64,000 nt of DNA from Wenyingzhuangia sp039768865 (GCF_039768865.1 NZ_JBDMZQ010000026.1); one strand, 5' to 3'. Shown: positions 18,070-27,852, counted from the stretch's first letter. Numbers and translations are program-made. The notes: generated from the sequence alone by a model not told the origin.

Positions 18070-20274
18070 ATGAGTTATATAGTTGATGTAGATTCAGAAA
18101 ACAAAGAAATAGCTAGAAGGTATAAAGACCTATTGAAAGATAGTTACGAAAATTTGTCATTGGATGATAAAAAACTAATCCGCTCAGCTTTTGATATTGC
18201 AGTGGAAGCCCACAGCGAACAACGAAGAAAAACAGGAGAACCTTATATCTATCATCCTATTGCAGTAGCCAAAATTGTAGCAGCAGAAATTGGTTTGGGA
18301 GCAGTTTCAATTGCAGCAGCATTGTTACATGATGTTGTGGAAGATACGGATTATACCATAGAAGATATTGAACGATTGTTTGGTGAAAAAATATCTAAAA
18401 TAGTTAGCGGACTCACGAAAATCTCCAAGATGAGTAAGGATCAGATCGCTTCTATTCAGGCAGAGAATTTCCGTAAAATGTTATTGACCTTAAATGATGA
18501 TGTTCGTGTCATTTTAATAAAAATAGCTGATCGTTTGCACAATATGCAGACGATGGATGCCATGCCAGCTCATAAGCAGGTAAGAATAGCCTCAGAGACT
18601 TTATACATCTATGCACCCTTAGCCCATCGCTTAGGTTTGTACAATATAAAAAGTGATTTAGAGGATTTGGGTTTAAAATACACGGAGCCTGAAGTATATG
18701 CTTCTATAAAAGGAATGATTGTAGCAAATAAAGACAATCAATCGGATTATATTGATAATTTCTCCTCAAAAATAAAGCAAGCTTTAGAGCAACAAGGGTT
18801 TAAGTTTGAAATCAAAGGAAGAACAAAGTCTATTTATTCTATTCGTAAAAAAATGCTTTCCCAGGGGGTTAAGTATGATCAAGTGTACGATAAGTTTGCC
18901 ATTCGAATTATTTATGATTCAGCAGGAAAGAACGAAAAGTTTGATGCCTGGAAAATTTATTCTATCATCACAGATAATTATCGTCCCAATCCAAATCGTT
19001 TGAGGGATTGGATTTCTCAGTCTAAAACCACAGGCTATGAAGCATTGCATATTACAGTTATGGGGCCACAAGGGCGCTGGGTTGAGGTGCAGATTCGTTC
19101 AAAAAGAATGGATGAAATAGCCGAAAAGGGTTACGCTGCACATTTTAAGTACAAGCAAGGTGAAGATAATGAAAATGGATTGGAATCCTGGTTAAATAGA
19201 TTGAAAGATACTCTTGAGAACCACAACACTGATGCTGTGGATTTTGTAGAGGATTTCAAACTGAATTTGTATGCAAAAGAAATATTTTTGTTTACGCCTA
19301 AAGGAGATATAAAATCATTGCCGAAAGGCTCATCTGCGTTAGATTTTGCATTCAGTATCCACACAGATATTGGATTGAAGTGTAGAGGAGTAAAGGTGAA
19401 TGGTAAGCTTACCCCTTTGGACAGAATTCTAGAAAGTGGAGATCAAGTAGAGGTGATTACTTCTGAAAATCAGAAACCCTCGGAGCGATGGCTCACCTTC
19501 GTGGTAACCGCAAGAGCACGGGCAAAAATTCGTCAATCCCTCAAGGAGGATGAAAGAAAAGTTGCAGAGGAAGGAAGAGAGTTGTTAAAGAGAAAATTGC
19601 GTCATCTGAGAATAAATCCTTCGGAAGACAATTTAGTTGCAATGGTTTCTTACTTTAAACTTAAGACTACTTTTGATTTGTTTTATAGAGTTAGGCTAGG
19701 AACAATTGATAATACTCAAATAAGGAGTTTTGTCAATCAGCATAAAAATAAATTTACAAAGTTTTTTAGAAGAACTAAGTTTGAAACCTCTAAAGTAGAA
19801 AATAAAGAAGAACTCTCTAATAATTATGATCTTCTGCTTTTTGGAAGTGAAAGTGAAAGATTAGAGTATACCTTTGCTAAGTGTTGTAATCCTATCGCGG
19901 GTGAAAAGGTATTTGGATTTTTAACAGTGAATGAAGGACTCAAAATTCATAAAAACAATTGTCCGAATGCTATTGGAATGCAGTCTAATTATGCTTACCG
20001 CATAATGAAAGCCAATTGGGTTGATTCTTCAAAACAAGAATTTAAAGTAACTTTGAGTATTGTGGGAGAAGATGGTTCAGGAATTTTAGAGGGAATTACC
20101 AAAGTAATTTCCAACAACAATCATGTCAATATTAATAGTATAAACATTGCTGGGGACGGTAGTTTGTTCAAAGGTAAATTCACGATAACCGTCAACAATA
20201 AATTAAAGTTAAAAAAAATAACAGAACAGTTGTTAAGTGTTAAAGGTGTAAGAGATATAAAACGTATTATTTAA
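18070..20274 (+). CDS. rsh: RelA/SpoT bifunctional (p)ppGpp synthetase/hydrolase
   Basis: This 734-residue protein controls the stringent response. The HD hydrolase domain is at about residues 45-160 and keeps AALLHDVVEDTDYT and the IADRLHNMQT motif, so hydrolysis should be active. The synthetase domain at about 245-360 has GRTKSIYSIRKKM, FAIRII and TGYEALHITV. A TGS domain (KEIFLFTPKGD, about 400-460) and a C-terminal ACT domain (about 660-734) follow. It appears to be the full-length Rel-type enzyme. fur and purA follow on the same strand. Confidence 0.96.
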   Translation: MSYIVDVDSENKEIARRYKDLLKDSYENLSLDDKKLIRSAFDIAVEAHSEQRRKTGEPYIYHPIAVAKIVAAEIGLGAVSIAAALLHDVVEDTDYTIEDIERLFGEKISKIVSGLTKISKMSKDQIASIQAENFRKMLLTLNDDVRVILIKIADRLHNMQTMDAMPAHKQVRIASETLYIYAPLAHRLGLYNIKSDLEDLGLKYTEPEVYASIKGMIVANKDNQSDYIDNFSSKIKQALEQQGFKFEIKGRTKSIYSIRKKMLSQGVKYDQVYDKFAIRIIYDSAGKNEKFDAWKIYSIITDNYRPNPNRLRDWISQSKTTGYEALHITVMGPQGRWVEVQIRSKRMDEIAEKGYAAHFKYKQGEDNENGLESWLNRLKDTLENHNTDAVDFVEDFKLNLYAKEIFLFTPKGDIKSLPKGSSALDFAFSIHTDIGLKCRGVKVNGKLTPLDRILESGDQVEVITSENQKPSERWLTFVVTARARAKIRQSLKEDERKVAEEGRELLKRKLRHLRINPSEDNLVAMVSYFKLKTTFDLFYRVRLGTIDNTQIRSFVNQHKNKFTKFFRRTKFETSKVENKEELSNNYDLLLFGSESERLEYTFAKCCNPIAGEKVFGFLTVNEGLKIHKNNCPNAIGMQSNYAYRIMKANWVDSSKQEFKVTLSIVGEDGSGILEGITKVISNNNHVNINSINIAGDGSLFKGKFTITVNNKLKLKKITEQLLSVKGVRDIKRII

Positions 20275-20316
20275 AAAAAGCCCCAAGATTTAACAGATAA
20301 AAACAAATAAAAAGTA

Positions 20317-20324
20317 TAAATTTG
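20317..20324 (+). promoter_or_regulatory. -7 box upstream of fur
   Basis: TAAATTTG is an exact TAnnTTTG match, 31 bp before the chosen fur ATG and 42 bp after the RelA/SpoT stop codon. It suggests that fur-purA has its own promoter. Confidence 0.5.
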
Positions 20325-20355
20325 CATCTTGCTGTTTTCAAACAACAACCTAGTC

Positions 20356-20796
20356 ATGGATACTAAAGAAAAAAATCAAGAGATCGTTAAAAATGTGTTT
20401 GTTAAGTTTCTAGAAACAAACAAGCATCGTAAGACCCCTGAGCGTTTTGCCATTTTGCAGGAAATTTATGATTTAGAAGAACACTTTGATATTGAGTCCT
20501 TGTACATCAATATGAAAAACAAAAAGTATCGAGTGAGTAGAGCTACGCTATACAACACTATAGAGTTGTTGCTAGAATGTGGTTTGGTCAGAAGACATCA
20601 ATTTGGACAGAACCAAGCCCATTACGAGAAAAGTTTTTTTGACAAACAGCACGATCATTTGATATTAGACAATGGAGAAGTAATCGAGTTTTGTGACCCA
20701 AGAATACAAACCATAAAGAGAACTATAGAGGATGTGTTTGATGTAGAGATTAACAAGCATTCTTTATATTTTTACGGAACCAAAAAAGAAAATTAG
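20356..20796 (+). CDS. fur: Fur-family transcriptional regulator
   Basis: This is a 146-residue metal-responsive repressor. The winged helix at about residues 20-85 includes RVSRATLYNTIELLLECGLV, and the dimerisation domain follows with HDHLILDNGEVIEF and the C-terminal HSLYFYG. The structural-zinc CxxC pair of canonical Fur (CLDCG in E. coli) is replaced by ILDNG, although one Cys remains in EFCDP. I chose the ATG at 20356, giving the usual family length, over an upstream TTG at 20329. It is 22 bp upstream of purA, so the two are probably co-transcribed. Iron is the likely but unproven metal. Confidence 0.9.
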   Translation: MDTKEKNQEIVKNVFVKFLETNKHRKTPERFAILQEIYDLEEHFDIESLYINMKNKKYRVSRATLYNTIELLLECGLVRRHQFGQNQAHYEKSFFDKQHDHLILDNGEVIEFCDPRIQTIKRTIEDVFDVEINKHSLYFYGTKKEN

Positions 20797-20818
20797 AAAT
20801 ATACATTTAGAGAGAAAA

Positions 20819-22090
20819 ATGGCGGTAGATTTATTATTAGGCTTACAGTGGGGTGATGAAGGGAAAGGAAAGATAGTTGATGTTTTAACCCAGAATTATA
20901 ATTTGATATCTCGTTTTCAAGGAGGTCCCAATGCAGGACATACTTTGATATTTGACGGATACAAGCATGTTTTACATACTATTCCGTCAGGGATTTTTCA
21001 CAAAGAAGCTGTCAATGTTGTAGGTAATGGTGTTGTAATTGATCCTGTGATTTTTGACAAAGAAATACAAGGTTTATCACAGTTTGATATTGATTTTCAA
21101 AAAGTTTTGCTTATTTCAAGAAAAGCTCACTTAATTTTGCCTACTCATCGTTTGTTAGATGCTGCATCTGAAAAAGCAAAAGGAAAAGATAAAATAGGAT
21201 CTACTTTGAAAGGAATTGGTCCTACTTACATGGATAAAACAGGCCGTAATGGAATGCGTGTAGGGGATTTAGAGTTAGACAATTGGAAAGACATTTTTGA
21301 TGCTTTGACTCAAAAGCACATCAAAATGATCGATTTTTATAACGTAGCATTAGACTATGACTTAGAGGCTTTAAGACAAGAATTTTTTGCTAGTATAAAA
21401 GAGTTGAGAAAGTTAACTTTCATAGATAGTGAGGAATATCTACACACTGCTATAAAAGATAAAAAAACCATATTAGCAGAAGGAGCTCAAGGATCTTTGT
21501 TAGACGTTGATTTTGGAACCTATCCTTTTGTAACTTCTTCTAACACAACCGCTGCTGGAGCCTGTACAGGATTGGGGATAGCTCCCAACCAGATTGGTGA
21601 AGTGTTCGGTATTTTCAAAGCATATACTACTAGAGTTGGTTCAGGGCCGTTTCCAACAGAATTGTTTGATGAAGATGGAGCAACTATGGCTAAGGTGGGT
21701 CATGAGTTTGGAGCAACAACTGGCCGCGCTCGTAGATGTGGGTGGTTAGATATGGTGGCTTTGAAGTATGCTTGTCAAGTTAATGGAGTTACCCAACTAA
21801 ACATGATGAAGGCTGATGTCTTATCTGGTTTTGACACCTTGAAAGTTTGTACTGCTTATGAGTACAATGGAGAAGTGATTAAGCATTTTCCGTACAATAT
21901 TGAGCCAGAAAACGTAAAACCAATATACACAGAGATCTCTGGTTGGAAAGAAGATTTGACTGGAATGACTTCTGAGGATCAATTGCCACAAGCGTTGTTG
22001 GATTATATTGCATTTATTGAAAAAGAAACAGAAATTAAAATTACGATTGTATCTGTAGGACCAGATAGAAAGCAGACCATCGAGAGATAG
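20819..22090 (+). CDS. purA: Adenylosuccinate synthase
   Basis: This 423-residue GTP-dependent enzyme joins IMP and aspartate in the first committed step to AMP. The signature QWGDEGKGKIVD is at residues 10-21 and the GPNAGHT loop near 40. The second signature is GIGPTYMDKTGRNGMRV, and TRVGSGPFPTEL and TTGRARRCGWLD follow. All catalytic residues appear intact. It is the last gene before a very strong terminator. Confidence 0.98.
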   Translation: MAVDLLLGLQWGDEGKGKIVDVLTQNYNLISRFQGGPNAGHTLIFDGYKHVLHTIPSGIFHKEAVNVVGNGVVIDPVIFDKEIQGLSQFDIDFQKVLLISRKAHLILPTHRLLDAASEKAKGKDKIGSTLKGIGPTYMDKTGRNGMRVGDLELDNWKDIFDALTQKHIKMIDFYNVALDYDLEALRQEFFASIKELRKLTFIDSEEYLHTAIKDKKTILAEGAQGSLLDVDFGTYPFVTSSNTTAAGACTGLGIAPNQIGEVFGIFKAYTTRVGSGPFPTELFDEDGATMAKVGHEFGATTGRARRCGWLDMVALKYACQVNGVTQLNMMKADVLSGFDTLKVCTAYEYNGEVIKHFPYNIEPENVKPIYTEISGWKEDLTGMTSEDQLPQALLDYIAFIEKETEIKITIVSVGPDRKQTIER

Positions 22091-22105
22091 TTTTAGTATA
22101 TATTT

Positions 22106-22146
22106 AAACAAAAAGCCTCATCCTTTTGATGAGGCTTTTTGTTTTT
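22106..22146 (+). terminator. Strong intrinsic terminator of purA
   Basis: A perfect 17-bp stem (22106-22122 with 22128-22144) with loop CTTTT ends in a T-rich tail. The GC-rich heart is GCCTCATC/GATGAGGC. Confidence 0.95.
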
Positions 22147-22224
22147 ATGAATTTCCTTTTACGATTGTTTTTTTTTAATGAGAAATCGTATTGTCTTAAG
22201 GTTTCACAAATTCACTGAATAAAT

Positions 22225-22232
22225 TATCTTTG
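22225..22232 (+). promoter_or_regulatory. -7 box of the OstA-like gene
   Basis: TATCTTTG, an exact TAnnTTTG match, ends 7 nt before the ATG at 22240. A weak -33 element (TTTC at 22202-22205) is 19 bp upstream. Confidence 0.55.
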
Positions 22233-22239
22233 TCTTCGT

Positions 22240-23745
22240 ATGAAACTATCTGTCGTTATAAATTTGTTGTTCCTTTTCCTTTCTTTGTTTAGTTCTGCAC
22301 AAGAGAGCAAAATAAAGATATTGCATTCGAATCAAACTTACGCCGACCAAGAGTTGTATCCCGATGCATTGATTTTGAATGGAGAGGTACGAGTGAAACA
22401 CGAAGGGGCTATCATGACTTGTAAAAAGGCATTGTACTATAAGGTTCAAAATCGGCTATATGCTTACGGAGATGTATATGTGAATCAAGGAGATACAATC
22501 AAACAGTATAGTAATCATTTACAATATGATGGAGATTCAAAAAAAGCTTTGTCTTGGGGTCAAGTTAGGGTTAAAGATAAGGACATGACGTTGACCACAG
22601 ATACTCTTCGTTTTGATAGGTCCACACAAGTGTTAAGCTATCATTGTTTTGGTAAAATTGTTACTGATAAAAATATATTGACAAGTCAGGTAGGAAAGTA
22701 TTTTGCAAAGGATAAAAAACTGACAGCAAAACAAAATGTAAAGTTGGTCAATCCAGATATGACACTAAAAACAGGTCATTTAGATTACAATACAAATTCT
22801 GGTCGCTCATATTTATATGGGCCTTCAACCATCAAAAATGAGGATAGTGATCTGTATACAGAAAGAGGGATTTATAATACAAAATTGTCTTTGGGTTATT
22901 TGTTGAGCAATTCAGTGATTTATCACCAAAATAACGAAATCAGAGGAGATAGTTTGTATTACAACCAATCAGATGATTTTGCTTCGGGTAGTGGAAATAT
23001 AGTGATTACTGATACAGTGAATAAAATTGTTGTCAAAGGGGATTATGGAGAAATTTATAGAAAGATAGATTCTATGATTGTAACCAAAAGACCTTTGGCG
23101 ATCTCCATTGTAGAAAAAGATTCTATGTATATTCATGGAGACACAATATCTATAACAGGGAGTGAAAATAAGAAGTTGATGAGGGTATATCATCACGTCA
23201 AGTTTTTTAAATCAGATTTAAGCGGGAAGTGTGATTCTTTGGTCACTAGACAAGCAGAGGGAATTACAGAATTATTTAACAATCCTGTTTTATGGTCTGA
23301 CAAAAATCAAATCACGGGAGATAGTATTCGTTTAATTAGTGATAAGACCACCCAAAAATTAGATTCTTTAAAGATTCTGAAAAATGCTTTCATTGTGAAC
23401 CAAGACAGTATCGAGGGATATAATCAAATCAATGGGAGAAACATGTTTGGAAAGTTTAAAGATCAAAGACTGTCAACTCTTTTAGTTAAGGGGAATGGAG
23501 CGGTGGTCAACTACGCTAGAAGTGAGGATACGAAAGATTTAACCGCTATCATGAAAATGGAATGTAGTAATATTATCTTTTCGTTAGAAAACAATAACAT
23601 AAAAACAATTCGTTTCTTAAAGCAGCCTGCAGGGAAAACGTATCCCCCTTCAGAATTCCCTGAAGATCAAGCTTTGTTAAAAGGATTTATTTGGAGGGGA
23701 AATGAGCGTCCATTAACTAATGAAGATATTTTTATACATGACTAA
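22240..23745 (+). CDS. OstA-like protein (LptA/LptD N-terminal domain)
   Basis: This 501-residue protein has a signal peptide (residues 1-20, ending SSAQ) and successive OstA/LptA beta-jellyroll repeats, for example NGEVRVKHEGAIMTCKKALYY, YAYGDVYVNQGDTI and KTGHLDYNTNSG. The family carries LPS across the periplasm. It lacks the C-terminal LptD barrel at this length, so it is a soluble or bridge-type OstA protein. It is typical of flavobacteria that the aminotransferase gene follows with overlapping ends. lptC, encoding a partner in the same transport, lies about 14 kb downstream. Confidence 0.88.
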   Translation: MKLSVVINLLFLFLSLFSSAQESKIKILHSNQTYADQELYPDALILNGEVRVKHEGAIMTCKKALYYKVQNRLYAYGDVYVNQGDTIKQYSNHLQYDGDSKKALSWGQVRVKDKDMTLTTDTLRFDRSTQVLSYHCFGKIVTDKNILTSQVGKYFAKDKKLTAKQNVKLVNPDMTLKTGHLDYNTNSGRSYLYGPSTIKNEDSDLYTERGIYNTKLSLGYLLSNSVIYHQNNEIRGDSLYYNQSDDFASGSGNIVITDTVNKIVVKGDYGEIYRKIDSMIVTKRPLAISIVEKDSMYIHGDTISITGSENKKLMRVYHHVKFFKSDLSGKCDSLVTRQAEGITELFNNPVLWSDKNQITGDSIRLISDKTTQKLDSLKILKNAFIVNQDSIEGYNQINGRNMFGKFKDQRLSTLLVKGNGAVVNYARSEDTKDLTAIMKMECSNIIFSLENNNIKTIRFLKQPAGKTYPPSEFPEDQALLKGFIWRGNERPLTNEDIFIHD

Positions 23746-24955
23746 TTTAAGAAAAGACTTTTTAGATCATCAAGCACAAACCTCTTCTTTTCCATTGATG
23801 ATTGAAGTGGCCAGTGCGAAGGGTTCTTATGTGTATGATGTACATGGAAAAGCGTATTTAGATTTTATTGCAGGAGTTTCTGCTAATAGTCTTGGGCATA
23901 ACCACCCAAAAGTTACTAAAGCCATTAAGGATCAAGTAGATCGTTATGCTCATGTCATGGTTTATGGAGAATTTATTCAACAGCCCCAAACAGAATTGTG
24001 TAAAATATTGGCAAGTTTGTTGCCCCAAAAATTGAATTCTGTATACTTAGTAAATTCAGGAACTGAAGCTGCAGAAGGGGCTATGAAATTAGCAAAACGA
24101 GTCACAAAAAGGTCAGAAATGGTCGCAGCAAAATTCGCTTACCATGGAAATACTCAAGGAGCTATGAGTGTTAGTGGGGCAGAAACTCAGAACAGAGCAT
24201 TTAGGCCAATTATACCGGGAACAACATTTATAGAATATAATGATGTAGACGATTTGTCTAAGATTACAACAGAAACAGCTGCTGTTATTTTAGAGACAAT
24301 CCAAGGAGGTGCTGGGTTTATTGTTTCCCAAAACAATTATTTAAAGAAAGTTCGCAAACGCTGTGATGATGTTGGTGCATTATTGATTTTAGACGAAATT
24401 CAATCGGGGATAGGTCGTACAGGTACATTTTTTGGTTTTGAACACTACGATTGTATACCAGACATTATAATTACTGGTAAAGGGTTAGGAGGAGGAATGC
24501 CTATTGGTGCTTTTATCAGTAGTGAGGACAATATGAGTTTGTTGAAGGAGAATCCCGTTTTGGGCCATGTGACTACTTTTGGAGGGCATCCTGTAATCGC
24601 AGCAGCAGCTTTGGCAACGGTAAAAGAAATTACTCAAACCAACCTTATGCAAGAAGCCTTACGTAAAGAACAGTTGATTAAAAGGAGTCTTCAGCATGAG
24701 GAGATCAAAGAAATTAGAGGAAAAGGTTTGATGTTAGCGTTAATGATGGAAGATGCTTTCATGGCATCAGAAGTTGTGTTGAAATGTATGGATGAAGGTC
24801 TTTTGTTGTTCTTTTTATTGTTTGAAAAAAGAGCCGTAAGAATTAGTCCGCCTTTAACGATTTCTGACGAAGAAATAGAAATAGGCTGTGCGAAGATATT
24901 GAAAGTTTTAGATAGGATTGGTTCTTCAAAAAATAGCGATAACAGATTGAATTAG
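23738..24955 (+). CDS. Class-III PLP-dependent aminotransferase
   Basis: This enzyme of about 405 residues belongs to the acetylornithine/ornithine/4-aminobutyrate aminotransferase group. The cofactor region includes VNSGTEAAEGAMKLA, LILDEIQSGIGRTG, and the PLP lysine in IITGKGLGGGMPIGA. The ATG at 23738 overlaps the stop of the OstA-like gene by 8 bp and gives MTNLRKDFLDHQ, as expected for flavobacterial relatives; an ATG six codons upstream is less likely. The substrate cannot be fixed by sequence because no arginine-pathway genes are nearby. Confidence 0.88.
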   Translation: MTNLRKDFLDHQAQTSSFPLMIEVASAKGSYVYDVHGKAYLDFIAGVSANSLGHNHPKVTKAIKDQVDRYAHVMVYGEFIQQPQTELCKILASLLPQKLNSVYLVNSGTEAAEGAMKLAKRVTKRSEMVAAKFAYHGNTQGAMSVSGAETQNRAFRPIIPGTTFIEYNDVDDLSKITTETAAVILETIQGGAGFIVSQNNYLKKVRKRCDDVGALLILDEIQSGIGRTGTFFGFEHYDCIPDIIITGKGLGGGMPIGAFISSEDNMSLLKENPVLGHVTTFGGHPVIAAAALATVKEITQTNLMQEALRKEQLIKRSLQHEEIKEIRGKGLMLALMMEDAFMASEVVLKCMDEGLLLFFLLFEKRAVRISPPLTISDEEIEIGCAKILKVLDRIGSSKNSDNRLN

Positions 24956-24976
24956 AATAACTAATTTCGGACACTT

Positions 24977-26002
24977 TTAGTTTGTTTTCCTAAATGTAGA
25001 GCCTCTTGCAATTAATTCTGTCTCTAGAGTTTTTGAGTGTTTACTTGGGTGGTCAATCGTTTTTTTGATCAATTCAATCAGTAATGAAGAGGCAATAGTT
25101 CCCATTTCTATATCCGGTTGGTTTATCGTTGTCAAGCTAGGTTCTATAACCGCGGAAATAGGATCATTGTTGAAACCAACTAGAGCAATGTCTTTCGGGA
25201 TTTGTATTCCGTTTTTCTTAAAGTGTTGTATGGCACTGATAGCAGCGGTATCGTTAGAAGAAAAGATACCATCTACCTGGGGTAATTTCATAACTTTGTT
25301 AGCCAAAACTATTCCATCTTTTTCAGATAATTTAGATTCTAAGATATAAGAGGCCTTGACGGGAATATTATGATCTTTAAGAGCAGCCATATATCCTTCC
25401 ATTCTTCTTTTATAGAGGGCTATTTTTTGAATACCTGAAAAATGAACAATGTGTTTACAACCATTATTGATCAAGTGTTCAGTTGCATCATAACTTGCCT
25501 TATAGTCATCAATATGGATACTAGGAGTGTTCTCCATGGTCATAGGTCTATCAAAAAACACAATGGGACCCCCATTATTTTTGAAATTTTGAAGATGAAA
25601 ATCACTGGTGGTTTCCATCGATACAGAAATCAATAATCCATCTACTCTATTCGATAAAAATGTAGAAACCAATTCTTTTTCTCTTTCGAAATTTTCTAGC
25701 GATTGTCCTATGACAACATTATAGCCAGATTTATAAGCGGTTTCTTCAATACCCGAGATCACGGAAGAAAAGAAGTTTCTAGAGATTCTAGGAACAATAA
25801 TACCTATCGTATTGGTTTTGTTTGTTCTAAGGTTAGAGGCTAACGAGTTTTTCTGATACCCTAGTTCGCTTGCTTTTTTTTGAATTAATTTTTTGGTTTT
25901 TTGTGAAACACGATTGCTGTTGTTCAATGCTCTAGAGACAGTAGAACTGTTAATTTTTAGAGCTTTAGAAATGTCATGTATGGTAGCCTTTTTTTTCATC
26001 AT
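24977..26002 (-). CDS. LacI-family transcriptional repressor of the kdu/TRAP cluster
   Basis: This 341-residue regulator has an N-terminal LacI helix-turn-helix (TIHDISKALKINSSTVSRAL, starting near residue 7), the hinge helix region with LASNLRTNKTNTIGIIVP, and a periplasmic-binding-type effector domain. I took the ATG at 26002; a TTG directly upstream is also in frame. It is the last gene on the strand of the TRAP operon but is separated from dctM by a terminator-like hairpin. It most likely binds the dyad between dctP and kduI and releases it on binding a uronate intermediate. The target and effector are inferred from position and from LacI family behaviour. Confidence 0.9.
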   Translation of the reverse strand: MMKKKATIHDISKALKINSSTVSRALNNSNRVSQKTKKLIQKKASELGYQKNSLASNLRTNKTNTIGIIVPRISRNFFSSVISGIEETAYKSGYNVVIGQSLENFEREKELVSTFLSNRVDGLLISVSMETTSDFHLQNFKNNGGPIVFFDRPMTMENTPSIHIDDYKASYDATEHLINNGCKHIVHFSGIQKIALYKRRMEGYMAALKDHNIPVKASYILESKLSEKDGIVLANKVMKLPQVDGIFSSNDTAAISAIQHFKKNGIQIPKDIALVGFNNDPISAVIEPSLTTINQPDIEMGTIASSLLIELIKKTIDHPSKHSKTLETELIARGSTFRKTN

Positions 26003-26016
26003 CAAAAAATTAGTTC

Positions 26017-26063
26017 AAAAAAAAACTGAAGAGGGCAAAAACAATTTGGCAATCTTCAGTTTT
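26017..26063 (-). terminator. Terminator between dctM and lacI
   Basis: Read on the minus strand, an 11-bp stem (26063-26053 with 26032-26022) is followed by nine T (26025-26017). The 20-nt loop is long. It would limit read-through from the TRAP operon into the repressor gene, which starts 15 bp further on. Confidence 0.65.
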
Positions 26064-26085
26064 ATATAACAATTGAAATTAAGAT

Positions 26086-27387
26086 TTAGTTTAACAAGCC
26101 AAACACACCAGGTAGCCACAAACTCAGTGAGGGAAAATAGGTGATTAAGAATAAAGAAACAATCATTGCTAAGAATAATGGTAGTAGGGGTTTGATTACT
26201 TTATCGATGGTGGTGTTAGCAACACCAATTCCGACAAACAATACAGATCCTACAGGGGGAGTACAGAGTCCAATACTTAAATTCAAAACCATAATCATTC
26301 CAAAGTGAATAGGATCCATTCCTAAAGATGTTACCACGGGTAGAAAAATTGGGGTAAAAATAAGCACCGCTGGAGTCATATCCATAAACACCCCAACAAA
26401 TAACAATAACAAATTGATGATGATAAGGATTATAATTTTGTTGTCACTAATACCTAGCAACACATTACTGATGTCCTGAGGGATGTTTTCAAAAGACATC
26501 ACCCATGACATACTCATTGAGGCTCCAATTAATAACATTACAATAGCTGTTGTAGAAGAGGAGTCTAACAGGATTCCAGGGATGTTTTTGAGATTTATTT
26601 CTTTGTAAATAATACCGAGCACAAAGGTGTATAGCACTGCAATTGCAGAAGCTTCAGTTGCTGTAAATATACCTGCAACAATACCTCCAATTACGATGAT
26701 TAATAGTAGTAAACTTGGAACAGCGTCAATGAATGTTTTAAAAACTTGCTTTAAAGTGCTACGTTCTCCTAATCTATATTTTTTCTTCTTTGCCCAAAAA
26801 GAAGCAACTACCATGAGTAGAAGTCCTGTTAAAATTCCGGGAATATAACCAGCTAAGAACAAAGCTGCAATAGATACACCTCCACTAGCAAGTGAATATA
26901 CAATGAGTACGTTACTTGGTGGAATAATCAATCCTGTAGTTGATGAAGTGATGTTAACAGCAGCACCAAATTCTTTAGAGTAACCTTCTTTTTCCATCTC
27001 AGGGCCTAATATACTACCCATTGCCGAAGCCGACGCCATGGCAGAACCAGCAATGGCTCCCATTAGCATGGCACCAATTACATTTATAAGCGCAAGACCT
27101 CCAGGCAAAGAACCTACAAGTGTTTTGGCAAAAGCGATAAGACGATGAGCAATCCCACCTTTATTCATGAGTTGTCCAGAGAGCACAAAGAAAGGAATCG
27201 CTAGCAATGAAAAGCTATCAAGTCCTGTCCCCATTCTTTGGGAAACAGTTGTCAAAGCGGGTATGGCAGGTATGCTAACAAGCATAGTCAACACAGAAGA
27301 AATAGCAATACTCCAGGCCACGGGTGTTCCGATGGTTAGTAAAATTAAAAAACTTATTACTAATACTAATTCAGGTAAAAATTCCAT
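26086..27387 (-). CDS. dctM: TRAP transporter large permease (DctM)
   Basis: This 433-residue inner-membrane protein has about 12 hydrophobic segments and the DctM-family features, including FFVLSGQLMNKGGIA, GAIAGSAMASASAMGSI and TSSTTGLIIPPSNVLIVYS. It forms the Na+-coupled elevator transport unit with DctQ. It starts 5 bp after the dctQ stop and is the third gene of dctPQM. The sugar-acid substrate is inferred from kduI/kduD beside it. Confidence 0.95.
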   Translation of the reverse strand: MEFLPELVLVISFLILLTIGTPVAWSIAISSVLTMLVSIPAIPALTTVSQRMGTGLDSFSLLAIPFFVLSGQLMNKGGIAHRLIAFAKTLVGSLPGGLALINVIGAMLMGAIAGSAMASASAMGSILGPEMEKEGYSKEFGAAVNITSSTTGLIIPPSNVLIVYSLASGGVSIAALFLAGYIPGILTGLLLMVVASFWAKKKKYRLGERSTLKQVFKTFIDAVPSLLLLIIVIGGIVAGIFTATEASAIAVLYTFVLGIIYKEINLKNIPGILLDSSSTTAIVMLLIGASMSMSWVMSFENIPQDISNVLLGISDNKIIILIIINLLLLFVGVFMDMTPAVLIFTPIFLPVVTSLGMDPIHFGMIMVLNLSIGLCTPPVGSVLFVGIGVANTTIDKVIKPLLPLFLAMIVSLFLITYFPSLSLWLPGVFGLLN

Positions 27388-27392
27388 AATAT

Positions 27393-27851
27393 TTATGCGC
27401 TTAAAAGATCCGTAATTTTATAATAAACAATTAATATTCCACTAACTGGAATTACCGCGTATACAAAAGCAAGTGGTATTTGTAGTGCTGGTGAGGTTTG
27501 TCCTAAGGTAAAACTAATATATACCAATCGTGAGCCACCAACAACCATTGCGGCTAGTGCGAAAATAATGACGAGTAGGAATACAAATATTCTTAGTTTT
27601 TTTTGTGTTGCAGGACCAGTTTTTAAAGGCACAACATCAATAGCAACATGCATGTTTCTACCCGATACATAAGCCGCCCCGAGGATACCGACCCATATCA
27701 TTAAATATCTTGACAATTCATCAGTAAATGAACTAGGAGAAGCTAGTACAAATCTTGAAAACACTTGCCATAATACATTAACAACCATTAACCCCATGAT
27801 TATTGTAAGGGTAGTCCCCAATATTTTGTCTATTTTTTTTCTTAATTCCAT
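27393..27851 (-). CDS. dctQ: TRAP transporter small permease (DctQ)
   Basis: This 152-residue protein has four predicted transmembrane helices. It contains SSFTDELSRYLMIWVGILGAAY, the conserved region of the small subunit with Glu and Arg between helices one and two, followed by the family AYV-GRNMHVAIDV pattern. It scaffolds DctM in the TRAP complex. Its ATG is one base beyond the dctP stop codon on the same strand. Confidence 0.93.
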   Translation of the reverse strand: MELRKKIDKILGTTLTIIMGLMVVNVLWQVFSRFVLASPSSFTDELSRYLMIWVGILGAAYVSGRNMHVAIDVVPLKTGPATQKKLRIFVFLLVIIFALAAMVVGGSRLVYISFTLGQTSPALQIPLAFVYAVIPVSGILIVYYKITDLLSA

Positions 27852-27852
27852 A

